A stretch of DNA of 64,000 nt from DATARR01 sp044868005 (lineage in GTDB: Bacteria; Acidobacteriota; Thermoanaerobaculia; Multivoradales; UBA5704): positions 62,001 to 126,000 of the forward strand of contig JBIOVX010000277.1 of assembly GCA_044868005.1 (NCBI GenBank). Direction: 5' to 3'. The position numbers and the translations under genes are program-made. Below the pieces are notes generated by a model. It was not told the origin of the DNA. It did no database searches and worked only from the letters and a program-made list of their open reading frames with translations. This document shows positions 8,535-17,845 of the stretch, piece by piece (position 1 is the stretch's first letter; every line of letters begins with the position of its first letter).

Positions 8535-9290
8535 TCACCCAATCAGCACGCTCCCGCCATTGACGTTCAGGATCTCGCCCGTGATGTGCCGGGCCAGCGG
8601 CGAGGCGAGGAAGAGGACCGGTCCCGCGATGTCCTCGGGAGTGGCGACGCGCTGGAGGGGAATGGAGGCGCGGATCTCCTTGCGGCGCTCTCCGGCGAGG
8701 GCTTCTGCTGTCATATCGGTATCCACCCAGCCCGGCGCCACGGCGTTGACGCGGATCGCCGGTGCCAGCTCGCATGACCACGACTTGGTGGCCGAGATCA
8801 GCGCTCCCTTGCTCGCCGCGTAGGCGCTGTAGAAGGGCTCGCCGCGCTGGCCGGCGGTCGAGCTGACGTTGACGATGAACGCGTCCTTGGATCTCTGAAG
8901 GAGCGGCATGGCGGAACGCGCGCAGAGGAAGGGGCCCACGACGTTGACGGCGAGCGTGGCCTGCAGCCGCTCCGGTTGCAGCTCCGCCAGCGGATCGTGA
9001 ACCCAGACGCCGGCGTTGTTGACCAGCCCGTCGAGCCTGCCCCACCGTTCCTCGACGAAGCCGAAGAGCCTGGCGACCTGATCCGCATCGGTCACGTCGC
9101 AACGAAACATGGCGTGGGGAGCGTCGGAAAGCCGGCGCAGCTCCTTGAGCACCGCGCCGGCCTTGTCGTCGCTGGCCAGGTACTGGAGGACCACCGCGGC
9201 GCCGGCCTTGGCGAACAGGCGGCAGCACGCGGCGCCGATGCCGCGGCTGCCGCCGGTGACGACCACCCGGCGGCCGGCCAGATCGATCAC
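8535..9290 (-). CDS. SDR family oxidoreductase, FabG/acetoacetyl-CoA reductase-like
   Basis: A 251-residue classical short-chain dehydrogenase. The Rossmann motif is TGGSRGIG, then LVNNAGVW, the catalytic Ser in VNVSSTAGQ and the YAASK Tyr-Lys pair. Its start overlaps the thiolase stop by four bases. Together with the thiolase it could form a 3-ketoacyl-CoA-making and -reducing pair, for example acetoacetyl-CoA reductase; this substrate is inferred from context only. FabG-like activity on acyl-ACP is the alternative. Confidence 0.9.
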   Translation of the reverse strand: MIDLAGRRVVVTGGSRGIGAACCRLFAKAGAAVVLQYLASDDKAGAVLKELRRLSDAPHAMFRCDVTDADQVARLFGFVEERWGRLDGLVNNAGVWVHDPLAELQPERLQATLAVNVVGPFLCARSAMPLLQRSKDAFIVNVSSTAGQRGEPFYSAYAASKGALISATKSWSCELAPAIRVNAVAPGWVDTDMTAEALAGERRKEIRASIPLQRVATPEDIAGPVLFLASPLARHITGEILNVNGGSVLIG

Positions 9291-10474
9291 GCGGCGGCCT
9301 CGACCACCATGGCGATCCCCTGACCGCCGCCGATGCAGGCCGAAGCCACGCCCCGGCCGCCGCCGCGCCGCCGCAGCTCCTTGAGCAGGGTGATGAGCAG
9401 GCGCGTGCCGCTGGCCCCCAAAGGATGGCCGAGAGCGATGGCCCCGCCGTTGACGTTCAGCTTGTCCACGTCGAGGTCCAGCTCCTTGATCACCGCCAGG
9501 ATCTGGCCGGCGAAGGCCTCGTTGATCTCGATCAGGTCGAGATCGGCGAGCTTCAGCCCCGCCCGTTCGAGGGCCTTGCGGATGGCCGGCGCCGGGCCGA
9601 TGCCCATGCGCGACGGGTCGACTCCTACCGTGGACCAGGAAAGGATGCGGCCGAGGGGCTTCCAGCCGCGCTCCGCCGCACGCTCTGCCGTGGTGAGGAT
9701 CATCATCGCCGCGCCGTCCACGATGCCGGAAGCGTTGCCGGCGGTGACGAAGCCGTCCTTGTCGAACGCCGGGGGCAGGCCGGCCAGATCCTCCATCGTG
9801 GTCTCGGGACGCATGTGATCGTCCTTATCGACGAGCTTCGCCTTCTTACCCTTCCCCACCTCGACGGGCACCACCTCTTCGCTCATCCTGCAGGACTTCC
9901 AGGCCTCGCCCGCGCGCTGCTGCGAGCGGATGGCGAACTGGTCCTGCTCTTCGCGCCTGATGCCGTAGTCGCGCGCCAGGTTGTTGCTCGTCTGCGCCAT
10001 GTAGCAGCCGCAATAGCTGTCGAGCAGCGAGATCATCAGGAGGTCCTGGAGCTGGCCCTGGCCCAGCTTGAAGCCGCGCCGGGCACCCCAGATGACGTGC
10101 GGCGCCTGCGACATGTTCTCCATGCCGCCCACCAGACAGGTCTTGGCCTCGCCGGCAAGGAGGAGATGGGCGCCCGAGATCACCGACTGGATGCCGGAGC
10201 CGCAGAGGCGGTTGACGGTGAGCGCGGGGACCTCTTTCGGCACCCCCGCTTTCAGCGCCACGTGGCGGGCGCCGTAGATGGCGTCGGGCGAGGTCTGCAG
10301 GGCGTTACCCACGATCGTATGGTCGATCTCGGCGGGATCGACGCCCGTGCGCTCGAAGAGGGCGCGCGCCGCGTGCGCCCCCAGATCGATCGCGGAGATT
10401 TCGGCGAACGAGCCGTTGTACTCGGCCATCGGGGTACGCACCCCGTCGACCAGGACCAGATCACGAAGTTCCAT
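9287..10474 (-). CDS. Acetyl-CoA C-acyltransferase (thiolase)
   Basis: A 395-residue type II thiolase that makes or cleaves acetoacetyl-CoA or longer 3-ketoacyl-CoA. The nucleophile Cys lies in NRLCGSGIQS, followed by GGMENMSQAPHV, INEAFAGQ with the Asn-Glu-Ala-Phe block, GAIALGHPLGASGTR with the catalytic His, and a second Cys in CIGGGQG. I start at 10474, where conserved sequence begins and a GGGAGG site lies about 10 bases upstream; a further ATG at 10498 is less likely. It is coupled to the downstream SDR gene by a four-base overlap. Confidence 0.94.
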   Translation of the reverse strand: MELRDLVLVDGVRTPMAEYNGSFAEISAIDLGAHAARALFERTGVDPAEIDHTIVGNALQTSPDAIYGARHVALKAGVPKEVPALTVNRLCGSGIQSVISGAHLLLAGEAKTCLVGGMENMSQAPHVIWGARRGFKLGQGQLQDLLMISLLDSYCGCYMAQTSNNLARDYGIRREEQDQFAIRSQQRAGEAWKSCRMSEEVVPVEVGKGKKAKLVDKDDHMRPETTMEDLAGLPPAFDKDGFVTAGNASGIVDGAAMMILTTAERAAERGWKPLGRILSWSTVGVDPSRMGIGPAPAIRKALERAGLKLADLDLIEINEAFAGQILAVIKELDLDVDKLNVNGGAIALGHPLGASGTRLLITLLKELRRRGGGRGVASACIGGGQGIAMVVEAAA

Positions 10475-10494
10475 CAGCGGAAGCCTCCCTCTTC

Positions 10495-11568
10495 TCAAGT
10501 TTGTCGAGCCGGCGCGGCCAGGTCATGGAAGCGCCTGCGCCAGCGATCGATATCCATCGTGGGATCGACACGGGAACCGAGCAGGACGAACACCCGGCGC
10601 CGTTCCGGGTCGATCCAGAGACTGGTACCAGCAAAACCGGTGTGACCGAAAGCGGTGGGCGGAAGCGCCCGCCCGGCGCTGCCGTGGAGGGTTCTCCGCC
10701 ACCAGCCCAGGGCGAACGGGCCGCCGCCCTTCAAGGCCTCGGCCACGCCCCCCGGATTCAACACGCGGCCGGGCGCCAGCCATTCCGCACCGAGCCGCCA
10801 CAGGTCGCCCGCGGCGGCAAACAGACCCGCATGCCCGTAAACGCTGCCGGCTCCGCGCGAGAGGAGAAAGCGGGCGTTGCCGTCCTGGGGCTGTCCCAGG
10901 GAAGGCGGCCCGAGGTCCGGAACCGCGATGCCCTGCCTCGCCGCCAGCTCCATTTCCTTGCCCGTGCCCATGAGAGACACGGCGACGTCCGGCCGCTCTC
11001 CGGGCGAGGGCTCGACCGACGCGGCTCCGAGCGGGCCGAGAAGATGCGAACGCAGCAGCTCGGCGAGAGACTTCCCGGTCCACCGCTCGGCCGCCGCGCC
11101 CCACAGCATATAGCCGAGATCGCTGTAGGTGCCCGCCCGCGCTCCCAGCAGCTCGCCGTCGCGGCCGCCGCGGATGATGAGATCGAAGGCCTCCTCGGCG
11201 GACCGGCAGCGGTGGTAGAGCGGCGTCCAGGCCGCCAGGCCCGAGCAGTGGCGCAGGAGGTCCGACAACGGCCGGCGCGCCAGCTCGCGGTGCGCCTCGG
11301 GCCAGACCTCGCCGATCCTCGCCGCGAGCGGCAAGACTCCCTCGCCGTCCAGGACCAGGGCGAGGCTCGCTGTGAAAGGCTTGGAGAGCGAGGCGAGATC
11401 GAAGCGGGTGGCGACCTCCGCCGCCCTTCCATCCTGCACCCATCCCGCCGCGCCCTCCCACTCGACCTCCTCCGCCGTGCCCTCGAGGGCCACCGCGGCC
11501 GACACGACCTTTCCGGTGACCGCCTGGTCCAGGAAGGCCTCCACCTGCGGCGGCAGGCCCTCAGACAT
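10495..11568 (-). CDS. Serine hydrolase of the beta-lactamase/esterase family
   Basis: A 357-residue member of the class C beta-lactamase and DD-peptidase superfamily. The SxxK nucleophile motif is SLSK within FDLASLSKPFT, the second motif is YSDLGY (Tyr-x-Asp in place of Tyr-x-Asn), and the third is HTG in FGHTGFAGTS. There is no signal peptide, so it is probably cytoplasmic. Many such proteins are esterases or peptidases and not antibiotic-resistance enzymes. It overlaps the end of the threonine synthase gene by eight bases and lies 20 bases before the thiolase, in the same direction. Confidence 0.88.
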   Translation of the reverse strand: MSEGLPPQVEAFLDQAVTGKVVSAAVALEGTAEEVEWEGAAGWVQDGRAAEVATRFDLASLSKPFTASLALVLDGEGVLPLAARIGEVWPEAHRELARRPLSDLLRHCSGLAAWTPLYHRCRSAEEAFDLIIRGGRDGELLGARAGTYSDLGYMLWGAAAERWTGKSLAELLRSHLLGPLGAASVEPSPGERPDVAVSLMGTGKEMELAARQGIAVPDLGPPSLGQPQDGNARFLLSRGAGSVYGHAGLFAAAGDLWRLGAEWLAPGRVLNPGGVAEALKGGGPFALGWWRRTLHGSAGRALPPTAFGHTGFAGTSLWIDPERRRVFVLLGSRVDPTMDIDRWRRRFHDLAAPARQT

Positions 11569-12712
11569 AGTTCGCCGGATCGCCTGTCTGGAAGACCACT
11601 ACCCGCTCCCCCGGAGAGAAGGCTCCGGCCGCCTGCAAGTCCTCCACGGCGGCCAGCGCGGCGGCTCCCTCGGGCCCGATCCGGAGTCCCTCACGAGAGG
11701 CAGAGCGGACGGCGATCTCCTCCAGACGGGATTCATCGACGGCGATCGCCCTCCCTCCGCTCTCTCGCACGGCCCGCAGCACGAGAAAATCGGCGATGGC
11801 GCGCGGCACCCGCAGGCCCCAGACGCGGGTGTGGGGATCCGGCCATGGGTCCGCGGCCTCCTGGCCGTTCTCCCAGGCGCGCACGATGGGAGCGCAGCCG
11901 GCGGCCTGGACGACGACGAAGCGCGGCCGCTTGGGGCCGATCAGCGCCAGCCGCTCGAGCTCCGCGAACGCCTTGTGCATGCCCACGATGCCGGTGCCGC
12001 CGCCGAGCGGATAGACGATCCAATCCGGCAGCTCCCAGCCGGATTGCTCGGCCAGCTCCAGACCCATCGTCTTCTTCCCCTCCGCCCGGTAGGGCTCGCG
12101 CAGAGTCGAGACCGTCCAGTAGCGTTCCGCGCCCTCCTCGAGCAGCTTCGCCGCCTCGACCAGCGTCCCGGGGCCGGAGAGCACCTCCGCGCCATACTCG
12201 CGGCAGCGCGCGAAGACGGTTTGCGGGGTGTCCGCGGGCAGCGCTACCCGCGCCGGCAGGCCGGCCGCCGCGGCGTAGGCGGTGAGCGCCAGCGCGGCGT
12301 TGCCGGCGCTCGCGAGCTGCAGCCCCGGAGCTCCCAGCTCGCGCGCCCGGTTGACGGCCAGCGAGAGGCCGCGGGCCTTGAAGGAGCCGGTGGGGTTCCC
12401 CGACTCGTCCTTGATCCAAAGCTCGATCCCCGGCGGCGCGAGGCGGCGGAAGCGGATGAGCGGCGTCCCCCCCTCGCCGAGATCCACCCGGCCGGCGAAA
12501 TCGGCGAGCGGCAGGAGCTCGCGGTAGCGCCAGAGCGTCCACGGCCGGCCGGGAAGGGCACGCCGCAACGCCGCGCCCTTCTCCGCGTCGAGCTCGTAGT
12601 CCACCAGCCACGGCGCGCCGGCGGGAGAAAGGAACGCCGGCTCGTCGAGCGGCGCCCGGACGCCGGTGCGCGAGCAGATCAGCCCGCGGGCCCATCGATC
12701 CGTGTCGGTCAT
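11561..12712 (-). CDS. thrC: Threonine synthase-like PLP enzyme
   Basis: A 383-residue fold-type II pyridoxal phosphate enzyme. The N-terminal GEGGTPLI and KDESGNPTGSFKARG, whose Lys forms the PLP aldimine, are diagnostic of threonine synthase, which converts O-phosphohomoserine to threonine. The PLP phosphate-binding glycine loop is PLGGGTGIVG. Two N-terminal cysteines are not preserved as in zinc-containing relatives. It is the first gene of a minus-strand run (thrC, serine hydrolase, thiolase, SDR) and is divergent from the binding-protein gene at 12783. Confidence 0.88.
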   Translation of the reverse strand: MTDTDRWARGLICSRTGVRAPLDEPAFLSPAGAPWLVDYELDAEKGAALRRALPGRPWTLWRYRELLPLADFAGRVDLGEGGTPLIRFRRLAPPGIELWIKDESGNPTGSFKARGLSLAVNRARELGAPGLQLASAGNAALALTAYAAAAGLPARVALPADTPQTVFARCREYGAEVLSGPGTLVEAAKLLEEGAERYWTVSTLREPYRAEGKKTMGLELAEQSGWELPDWIVYPLGGGTGIVGMHKAFAELERLALIGPKRPRFVVVQAAGCAPIVRAWENGQEAADPWPDPHTRVWGLRVPRAIADFLVLRAVRESGGRAIAVDESRLEEIAVRSASREGLRIGPEGAAALAAVEDLQAAGAFSPGERVVVFQTGDPANYV

Positions 12713-12782
12713 GTTAGGCTTGCCTCACCACTCGATAATTTCATCCCGATTCAACCTCGATCGGCCGAGGAGGAAGTATTTC

Positions 12783-13649
12783 ATGAGCAGCATCGAAGCA
12801 TCCCGGCGCCGGCCCAACACTTCGATCCCAGCGATCCTGGCCGCCCTCCTGCTCCTCGCCCAGGCGGCAGCGGCGGGAGACCTCGCCGGCGTCAAAGCGC
12901 GCGGCAAGCTCATCATGCTGTGCTACCCGAGCCAGAACAGCACCTTCGTGGCCGCCGACCTCGAGGCCATGCGGGAGAAGAACTTGAAGCTCGCCGAGTT
13001 GCGGAATCCCGAGCACTTCTCGGGATTGGACGTCGAGCTGATGAAGGGCTTCGCCAAGAGCCTCGGCGTCGAGCTCGAGATTCATCCCGTGACCACGGGC
13101 TACGATGCCCTGCTACCGGCCCTCCTTCAGGGTGAAGGCGACGTCGCGGCGAGCTCCCTCAGCATCACGCCCAAGCGGCTGGAGTCTGTGGACTTCTCCG
13201 CGCCCTACCTCAAGAGCTGGGTGGCGGTCGCGGTGCCGCCGGGCAGCAAGATCGCTTCGCTCGCTGATCTGGCGGGCAAGAAGGTTGCGCTGATGCACGG
13301 CTCCAGCCAGCTCGAATTCCTGCAGTCGCAGGCGCCGGACGTCAAGATCATGCTCACCGACTTCTCGCTCGAAAACTACGTGGCGGTCAAGGAAGGCGAG
13401 GCGGACTTCACCCTCATGGACTCCCGTGCGCCAGCGGGAGAGAGCGTCAGCGCCGCGTACCCGGACCTCAAAGTGGCCTTCCGGCTGCGCGAGTTCGACT
13501 ACGGCGTGGCGCTGCGCAAAGGAAGCGATCTCGCGGCGCCGCTCAACGCCTACCTCGCCGGCCTGAAGCAGTCCGGCGAGCTGGACCGCCTGGCCGAGCG
13601 CTACGATCCGGTGGGCAGTGAAAAGAAGTCACCGCCTCCGCAGCCTTGA
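12783..13649 (+). CDS. Periplasmic amino-acid-type solute-binding protein (family 3)
   Basis: A 288-residue exported binding protein. A signal peptide (IPAILAALLLLAQAAAAG) ends near residue 34. The mature part has the bilobal family 3 pattern: a GLDVELMKGFAKSLG first lobe, DVAASSLSITPKR and SAPYLKSWVAV. It presumably delivers an amino acid or similar small polar solute to an ABC importer, but no permease or ATPase gene is nearby, so it is an orphan here. The ATG at 12783 follows a GAGGAGGAAG ribosome site. It converges on der with six bases between stops. Confidence 0.87.
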   Translation: MSSIEASRRRPNTSIPAILAALLLLAQAAAAGDLAGVKARGKLIMLCYPSQNSTFVAADLEAMREKNLKLAELRNPEHFSGLDVELMKGFAKSLGVELEIHPVTTGYDALLPALLQGEGDVAASSLSITPKRLESVDFSAPYLKSWVAVAVPPGSKIASLADLAGKKVALMHGSSQLEFLQSQAPDVKIMLTDFSLENYVAVKEGEADFTLMDSRAPAGESVSAAYPDLKVAFRLREFDYGVALRKGSDLAAPLNAYLAGLKQSGELDRLAERYDPVGSEKKSPPPQP

Positions 13650-13655
13650 CCGCCG

Positions 13656-14960
13656 TCACTCCGTCCGTTTGCGCACCACCAGCCGCACGGGTACGCCGGG
13701 CAACTCAAGCTCCTCGCGCAGGCGGTTCTCCAGATAACGGCGGTAGTGGCTGGTGCGCGGCAGCGGCCGGTTGGCGAAGAGCATGAAGGTCGGCGGCGCC
13801 GTCGACACCTGAGTCACGTAGTAGAGCTTCCAGGGAGCGCCGCCGAAGGAGGGAGGCGCCACCTTTTTCACGAAGCCCTCGAACAGACGGTTGAGCTGGC
13901 CGGTGGTGAGCTTCAGGTTATAGGCGGCGAGAGCGCGGCCGATCGGTTCCCACAGCTTCTCTACCCCGCGTCCGGAGAGGGCCGAGACGTTGACCCTTCC
14001 CGGCGAGGCGAGCAACTCGTCGAGCCGCTCAAAGGAAAGCTCCAGCTTCTCGCGTCCTTCCTCATCCAGCAAATCCCATTTGTTGATCGCTACTACCGCG
14101 GCCCGGCCCAGCTCCCAGATGCTGCCGGCGATCGCCAGGTCGCCGGAGGTCACCCCGCCGGCGGCGTCGATCACCAGCACGGCCACCTGCGCCCGCTCGA
14201 TCTGGCGGCGGGCCATCATCACCGCCAGCTCCTCGGGAGCGCCGGAGACCTGGCTGCGCCGGCGAATGCCCGCGGTGTCAATCAGCAGATAGGACTTGCC
14301 GTCGCGCTGGATCAGGGTATCGACCGGATCGCGGGTCGTCCCCGCTACGGGAGAGACGAGGGCGCGGTTCTGCCCTGAGATCTTGTTGAGCAGCGACGAC
14401 TTGCCGACGTTCGGCCGGCCGACGATGGCGACCGGCGGCGCGTCCGGCACCTGCACGTCGGCGAGCTCGGGAAGCGCGTGGGCGAGAGCCTCGCGCAGGT
14501 CCTCGACGCCTCCGCCATGCTCGGCCGAGACGAGGATCTGCTGGTCGATTCCCAGGCTGTAGAACTCGGGGAAGCGCTCGCGCGCCTGGCGGGTGTCTCC
14601 CTTGTTGACCACCAGGATCGTGGGCTTGCCGAAGCGGCGAAAGTGCGACCACACCTCCTCGTCGGCGGCAACGAGTCCCAGCTTGCCGTCCACGAGGAAG
14701 ACGAGGAGATCGCTCTCCTCCACCGCCAGAAAAACCTGCTGGTTGAGGCCCAGCGGATCGTCCCCCGGCACCAGACCGCCGGTGTCGACGACCTGGATGG
14801 GCCGGTCGTCCGAGAGACGGGCGATGCCGGTGATGCGATCGCGGGTGATTCCCGGCAGATCATGGACGATGGCCTGCCGCCGCCCCACCAGGCGGTTGAA
14901 GAGCGTCGATTTGCCGACGTTGGGCCGGCCGACGATGGCGACGGTGGGGGTTAGTGGCAT
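13656..14960 (-). CDS. der: Ribosome biogenesis GTPase Der (EngA)
   Basis: A 434-residue tandem GTPase needed for 50S ribosomal subunit assembly. Two complete G domains are visible: GRPNVGKSTLFNRL, DTGG and NKGD in the first, GRPNVGKSSLLNK, DTAG and NKWD in the second. The C-terminal KH-like domain ends the protein. Length and order match the family. It is transcribed leftwards just after the ParE/antitoxin genes, with 21 bases between, and is not overlapped. Confidence 0.97.
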   Translation of the reverse strand: MPLTPTVAIVGRPNVGKSTLFNRLVGRRQAIVHDLPGITRDRITGIARLSDDRPIQVVDTGGLVPGDDPLGLNQQVFLAVEESDLLVFLVDGKLGLVAADEEVWSHFRRFGKPTILVVNKGDTRQARERFPEFYSLGIDQQILVSAEHGGGVEDLREALAHALPELADVQVPDAPPVAIVGRPNVGKSSLLNKISGQNRALVSPVAGTTRDPVDTLIQRDGKSYLLIDTAGIRRRSQVSGAPEELAVMMARRQIERAQVAVLVIDAAGGVTSGDLAIAGSIWELGRAAVVAINKWDLLDEEGREKLELSFERLDELLASPGRVNVSALSGRGVEKLWEPIGRALAAYNLKLTTGQLNRLFEGFVKKVAPPSFGGAPWKLYYVTQVSTAPPTFMLFANRPLPRTSHYRRYLENRLREELELPGVPVRLVVRKRTE

Positions 14961-14981
14961 GGGAGTCCGCGAAGAAGACTG

Positions 14982-15293
14982 TCAGACCACTTCCCACGGC
15001 TTGGGCTTCATCCGACGAAGATCCCGTGCGCCATGGAGCACAGTGATGATCTGAATCCTCTCCGAAGCAAGGCGGTAGATGATCCGGTAGTTCTGGAAGA
15101 GGAGCTCTCGAACTCGATCCTTGCTCCGGGACTCGGGAACCTTGCGTCCCATCTCCGGAAAGGAGGAGAGTTTCTCTACGGCATCGATGATGCGGCCGAC
15201 GAACTGTACCGCGTACCGCTCGGAGTCCCGCGCGATGTACTCGCGGATCGCAGCGAGATCGTCAATTGCGGGATCCGTCCATTCGATTCTCAT
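14982..15293 (-). CDS. RelE/ParE family toxin
   Basis: A 103-residue RelE/ParE superfamily protein. The N-terminal pattern IEWTDPAIDDLAAIREYIA and the C-terminal ELLFQNYRIIYRL...ITVLHGARDL match ParE-like toxins, which poison gyrase, or RelE-like ribosome-dependent RNases. Sequence alone favours the ParE branch because the extended N-terminal helices are present. Its ATG overlaps the stop of a 59-residue upstream gene, the expected antitoxin-first arrangement. Confidence 0.9.
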   Translation of the reverse strand: MRIEWTDPAIDDLAAIREYIARDSERYAVQFVGRIIDAVEKLSSFPEMGRKVPESRSKDRVRELLFQNYRIIYRLASERIQIITVLHGARDLRRMKPKPWEVV

Positions 15294-15469
15294 GTAGAGA
15301 GGAATCGCCGCTTGACCTCCTCCTGAGGCACGACCCGACCCTCATCGGCGGCGCGGAGACCGGCAGCGATCTTTTGACGAACGTAGAGCTCGTACATGGC
15401 GTCATCCCAGGTCGCATCCTCCGGCAGTTTTTCGGCAAGGTCCCGGACCTCCTCTTTGACCGTATTCAT
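15290..15469 (-). CDS. Small antitoxin of the ParE-like pair
   Basis: A 59-residue open frame, beginning MNTVKEEVRDLAEKLPEDAT and ending KRRFLST. It is directly upstream of the toxin and overlaps it by four bases (ATGA). Its composition (charged, helical, one tryptophan near residue 21, WDDAMYELYVRQKI in the middle) matches short antitoxins found next to RelE/ParE toxins, which bind the toxin and often repress the operon. I see no standard ribbon-helix-helix signature. The function comes from gene context. Confidence 0.82.
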   Translation of the reverse strand: MNTVKEEVRDLAEKLPEDATWDDAMYELYVRQKIAAGLRAADEGRVVPQEEVKRRFLST

Positions 15470-15495
15470 AAGGCGCCTCCTTTACACCCTGCATT

Positions 15496-17724
15496 CTACC
15501 TGGGTCGAGTCTTTTGAGACGACCTGGGAGAAGAGGCCCGGGGTTGTGGAGGCTTCGAAGATCGCGGTCTCTCTTCTCTGACGGCCGGCTCCGGCATCCC
15601 CACCAGCGTAAAATCCAGCCCGCGGTGGCGCGGCGAGGCCCCCACCAGCACGACCTCCACCGGATCGGCCAGACGGAAGATCCGCCCCTTGTTCTCCCCC
15701 AACAGCCGGTGCGCCTCCGGCTCGTAGCGATAAAAGTCATCTCCCATCGTGCGGATCGGCACCAAGCCATCCACGTAGTAGCCGTCGAGCTGGACGAAGA
15801 GGCCGAAAGGCTGCACGCCCGTGATCCGCCCCGGGAAGGTCTCGCCGGCGCGATCGGCCAGGAAGCGAACCTTCTTCCATTGCAGGAGATCGCGCTCCGA
15901 CTGCTCCGCCCGCCGCTCGGTCTGGCTCGTATGCTCGGCCATCACCGGCAGCCGCTCGGGGAGCCGCGAGCGCTCCGCCTCCCGCTCGGCGCGGCCGTGG
16001 AGCAGGGCCTTGAGCCGGCGGTGTACCACCAGGTCCGGGTAACGCCGGATCGGCGAGGTGAAGTGGCAGTAGAAGGGCGAGGCGAGAGCGTAGTGGCCCA
16101 GGCACTCCGGATCGTAGAGGGCGCGCTGCAACGTGCGCAGCACCACCGAGGAGACGAAATGCTCCTCCGGCCGTCCATCGACCGCCTTGAGGACCTCCTG
16201 GAGCGCGCTCGGATGGAGGTTCTCGGCGTCGCCGCGCAGCGAGAGGCCGAAGGTGGCCAGCAGCTCCCGCAGCTCCTCCACGCGCGCGGGGGTGGGCGCG
16301 GCGTGAATGCGGAACAAGGCCGGGACCTTGCGGCTCACCAGCTCCAGCGCCACCGCCTCGTTGGCCGCGACCATGAACTCCTCGATCAGACGATGAGCGA
16401 CGTTGCGCTCCTCCGGAAAGACGCCCACCATGACGCCGTCGGTGTTGAGCACGACGTCCCCCTCCGGCAGGTCGAAATCGATCGAGCCCCGCACCGTGCG
16501 CGCGTGATGGAGGATCTGCATCAGGTGGTGCATCTCGCGGAGGGTCGGGAGCACCGGCCCGTACTCGGCGGCGTCCTCCGCGCGCGGCTCCTCCAGGATG
16601 CGGCGCACCTCGTTGTAGGTCATCCGGCGGGCGCTCTGGATCACCGTCTCGGCGAAGCGGCGGGCGAGGATCTCGCCGTCGCGGTTGATCTCCAGGAAGA
16701 CCGACGCCGTGAGGCGCGGCACCTGCGGCCGCAGGGAGCAGAGGCCGTTCGAGAGCCCTTCAGGCAGCATGGGCACGGCCCCCTCGGGATAGTAGACGCT
16801 GGTCCCCCGGCGGTAGGCCTCGAGATCGAGCGCATCTCCCTCCTTCACGTAGTGGGAGACGTCCGCGATGTGGACTCCCAGACGGAAGACGCCGTCCGGC
16901 AGGCGCTCGATCGACACCGCGTCGTCGAAGTCGCGGGCGCTCTCGCCATCGATGGTGATGATGGTGCGTTCGCGCAGGTCCTCCCGTCCCCTCCAGTCCT
17001 CCGGCCGCGGATCGGCGGGGAAACGCGACGCGGCTTCGAGCACGGCGTCCGGGAAATCGTCCGGAATGCCATAGTGGCGCAGCACGACCAGCACGTCCAC
17101 GCCCGGCTCCTCGGGATCGCCGAGGATCTCGAGGACCCGTCCGCGCGGCCGCCGGCCGGGAGCGGGACGCTCCACCGCGACCATTACATAGTGGTTTTCC
17201 GGAATGTCGCTCGCACCCTCCACCGGCAGCTCCAGAGACACCTTTGGATCGAACGGCACGAGCCACCGGCCGTCCTCCAGCGTGCCGACGAGGGTCTCAT
17301 GGCGCTGGGAGAGGATCTTGACGACGGCGGCTTCCGGCAGGCGGCCGCTCCATGGCTGTGCCTTGCGGGAGAGGCGGCGCACCAGCACCGTGTCGCCGTC
17401 CAGCGCCTGCTTGAGATTCCGCCGGCGCACGAAGAACGCCGGCTCTTCGCGGAAGCCGGGGCGGATCAGCGCGTCCCCTTCCTCCAGCAGCTCGACGATG
17501 CCGGCCGTGCCGCCGCTGTGCCGGGGTGCGTACCAGCGGCCCTCGATCTCGACGGCCCTTCCCTCGGCCTGCAGCTTGCGGAGGGCCTCCGCCAGCTCCT
17601 CGCCATCGGCGTCGAGCTTTCTCCGGAGCTGCCCCTCCTCCATTCCGTCCCGCCCGGCTTCATCGAGCCGCGCGGCGACTTCCCGCCGCAGGAGCCCCTC
17701 GGCTCCGGGGAATGCGATTGACAT
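15496..17724 (-). CDS. rnr: Ribonuclease R
   Basis: A 742-residue RNase II/R 3'-5' exoribonuclease that degrades structured RNA. In order: an N-terminal winged helix, two cold-shock OB domains, the RNB catalytic domain with DFDDAVSIERL (metal-binding aspartates) and VHIADVSHYV, and an S1 domain starting GETFPGRITGVQPFGLFVQ. It ends with a basic Ser/Pro/Arg-rich tail typical of RNase R. I start at 17724 (MSIAFPGAEGLL). The long open frame further upstream reads antisense through tRNA-Leu and is not coding. The start codon is 34 bases from the divergent tRNA. Confidence 0.95.
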   Translation of the reverse strand: MSIAFPGAEGLLRREVAARLDEAGRDGMEEGQLRRKLDADGEELAEALRKLQAEGRAVEIEGRWYAPRHSGGTAGIVELLEEGDALIRPGFREEPAFFVRRRNLKQALDGDTVLVRRLSRKAQPWSGRLPEAAVVKILSQRHETLVGTLEDGRWLVPFDPKVSLELPVEGASDIPENHYVMVAVERPAPGRRPRGRVLEILGDPEEPGVDVLVVLRHYGIPDDFPDAVLEAASRFPADPRPEDWRGREDLRERTIITIDGESARDFDDAVSIERLPDGVFRLGVHIADVSHYVKEGDALDLEAYRRGTSVYYPEGAVPMLPEGLSNGLCSLRPQVPRLTASVFLEINRDGEILARRFAETVIQSARRMTYNEVRRILEEPRAEDAAEYGPVLPTLREMHHLMQILHHARTVRGSIDFDLPEGDVVLNTDGVMVGVFPEERNVAHRLIEEFMVAANEAVALELVSRKVPALFRIHAAPTPARVEELRELLATFGLSLRGDAENLHPSALQEVLKAVDGRPEEHFVSSVVLRTLQRALYDPECLGHYALASPFYCHFTSPIRRYPDLVVHRRLKALLHGRAEREAERSRLPERLPVMAEHTSQTERRAEQSERDLLQWKKVRFLADRAGETFPGRITGVQPFGLFVQLDGYYVDGLVPIRTMGDDFYRYEPEAHRLLGENKGRIFRLADPVEVVLVGASPRHRGLDFTLVGMPEPAVREERPRSSKPPQPRASSPRSSQKTRPR

Positions 17725-17755
17725 GGTGGTTGTTGTCTCCCTAGAATCACGCCGC

Positions 17756-17845
<90 letters not shown>

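Noticed and set aside
15514..17721. 735-codon plus-strand open frame
   Set aside because: Antisense shadow of rnr; no ribosome site and low-complexity translation.
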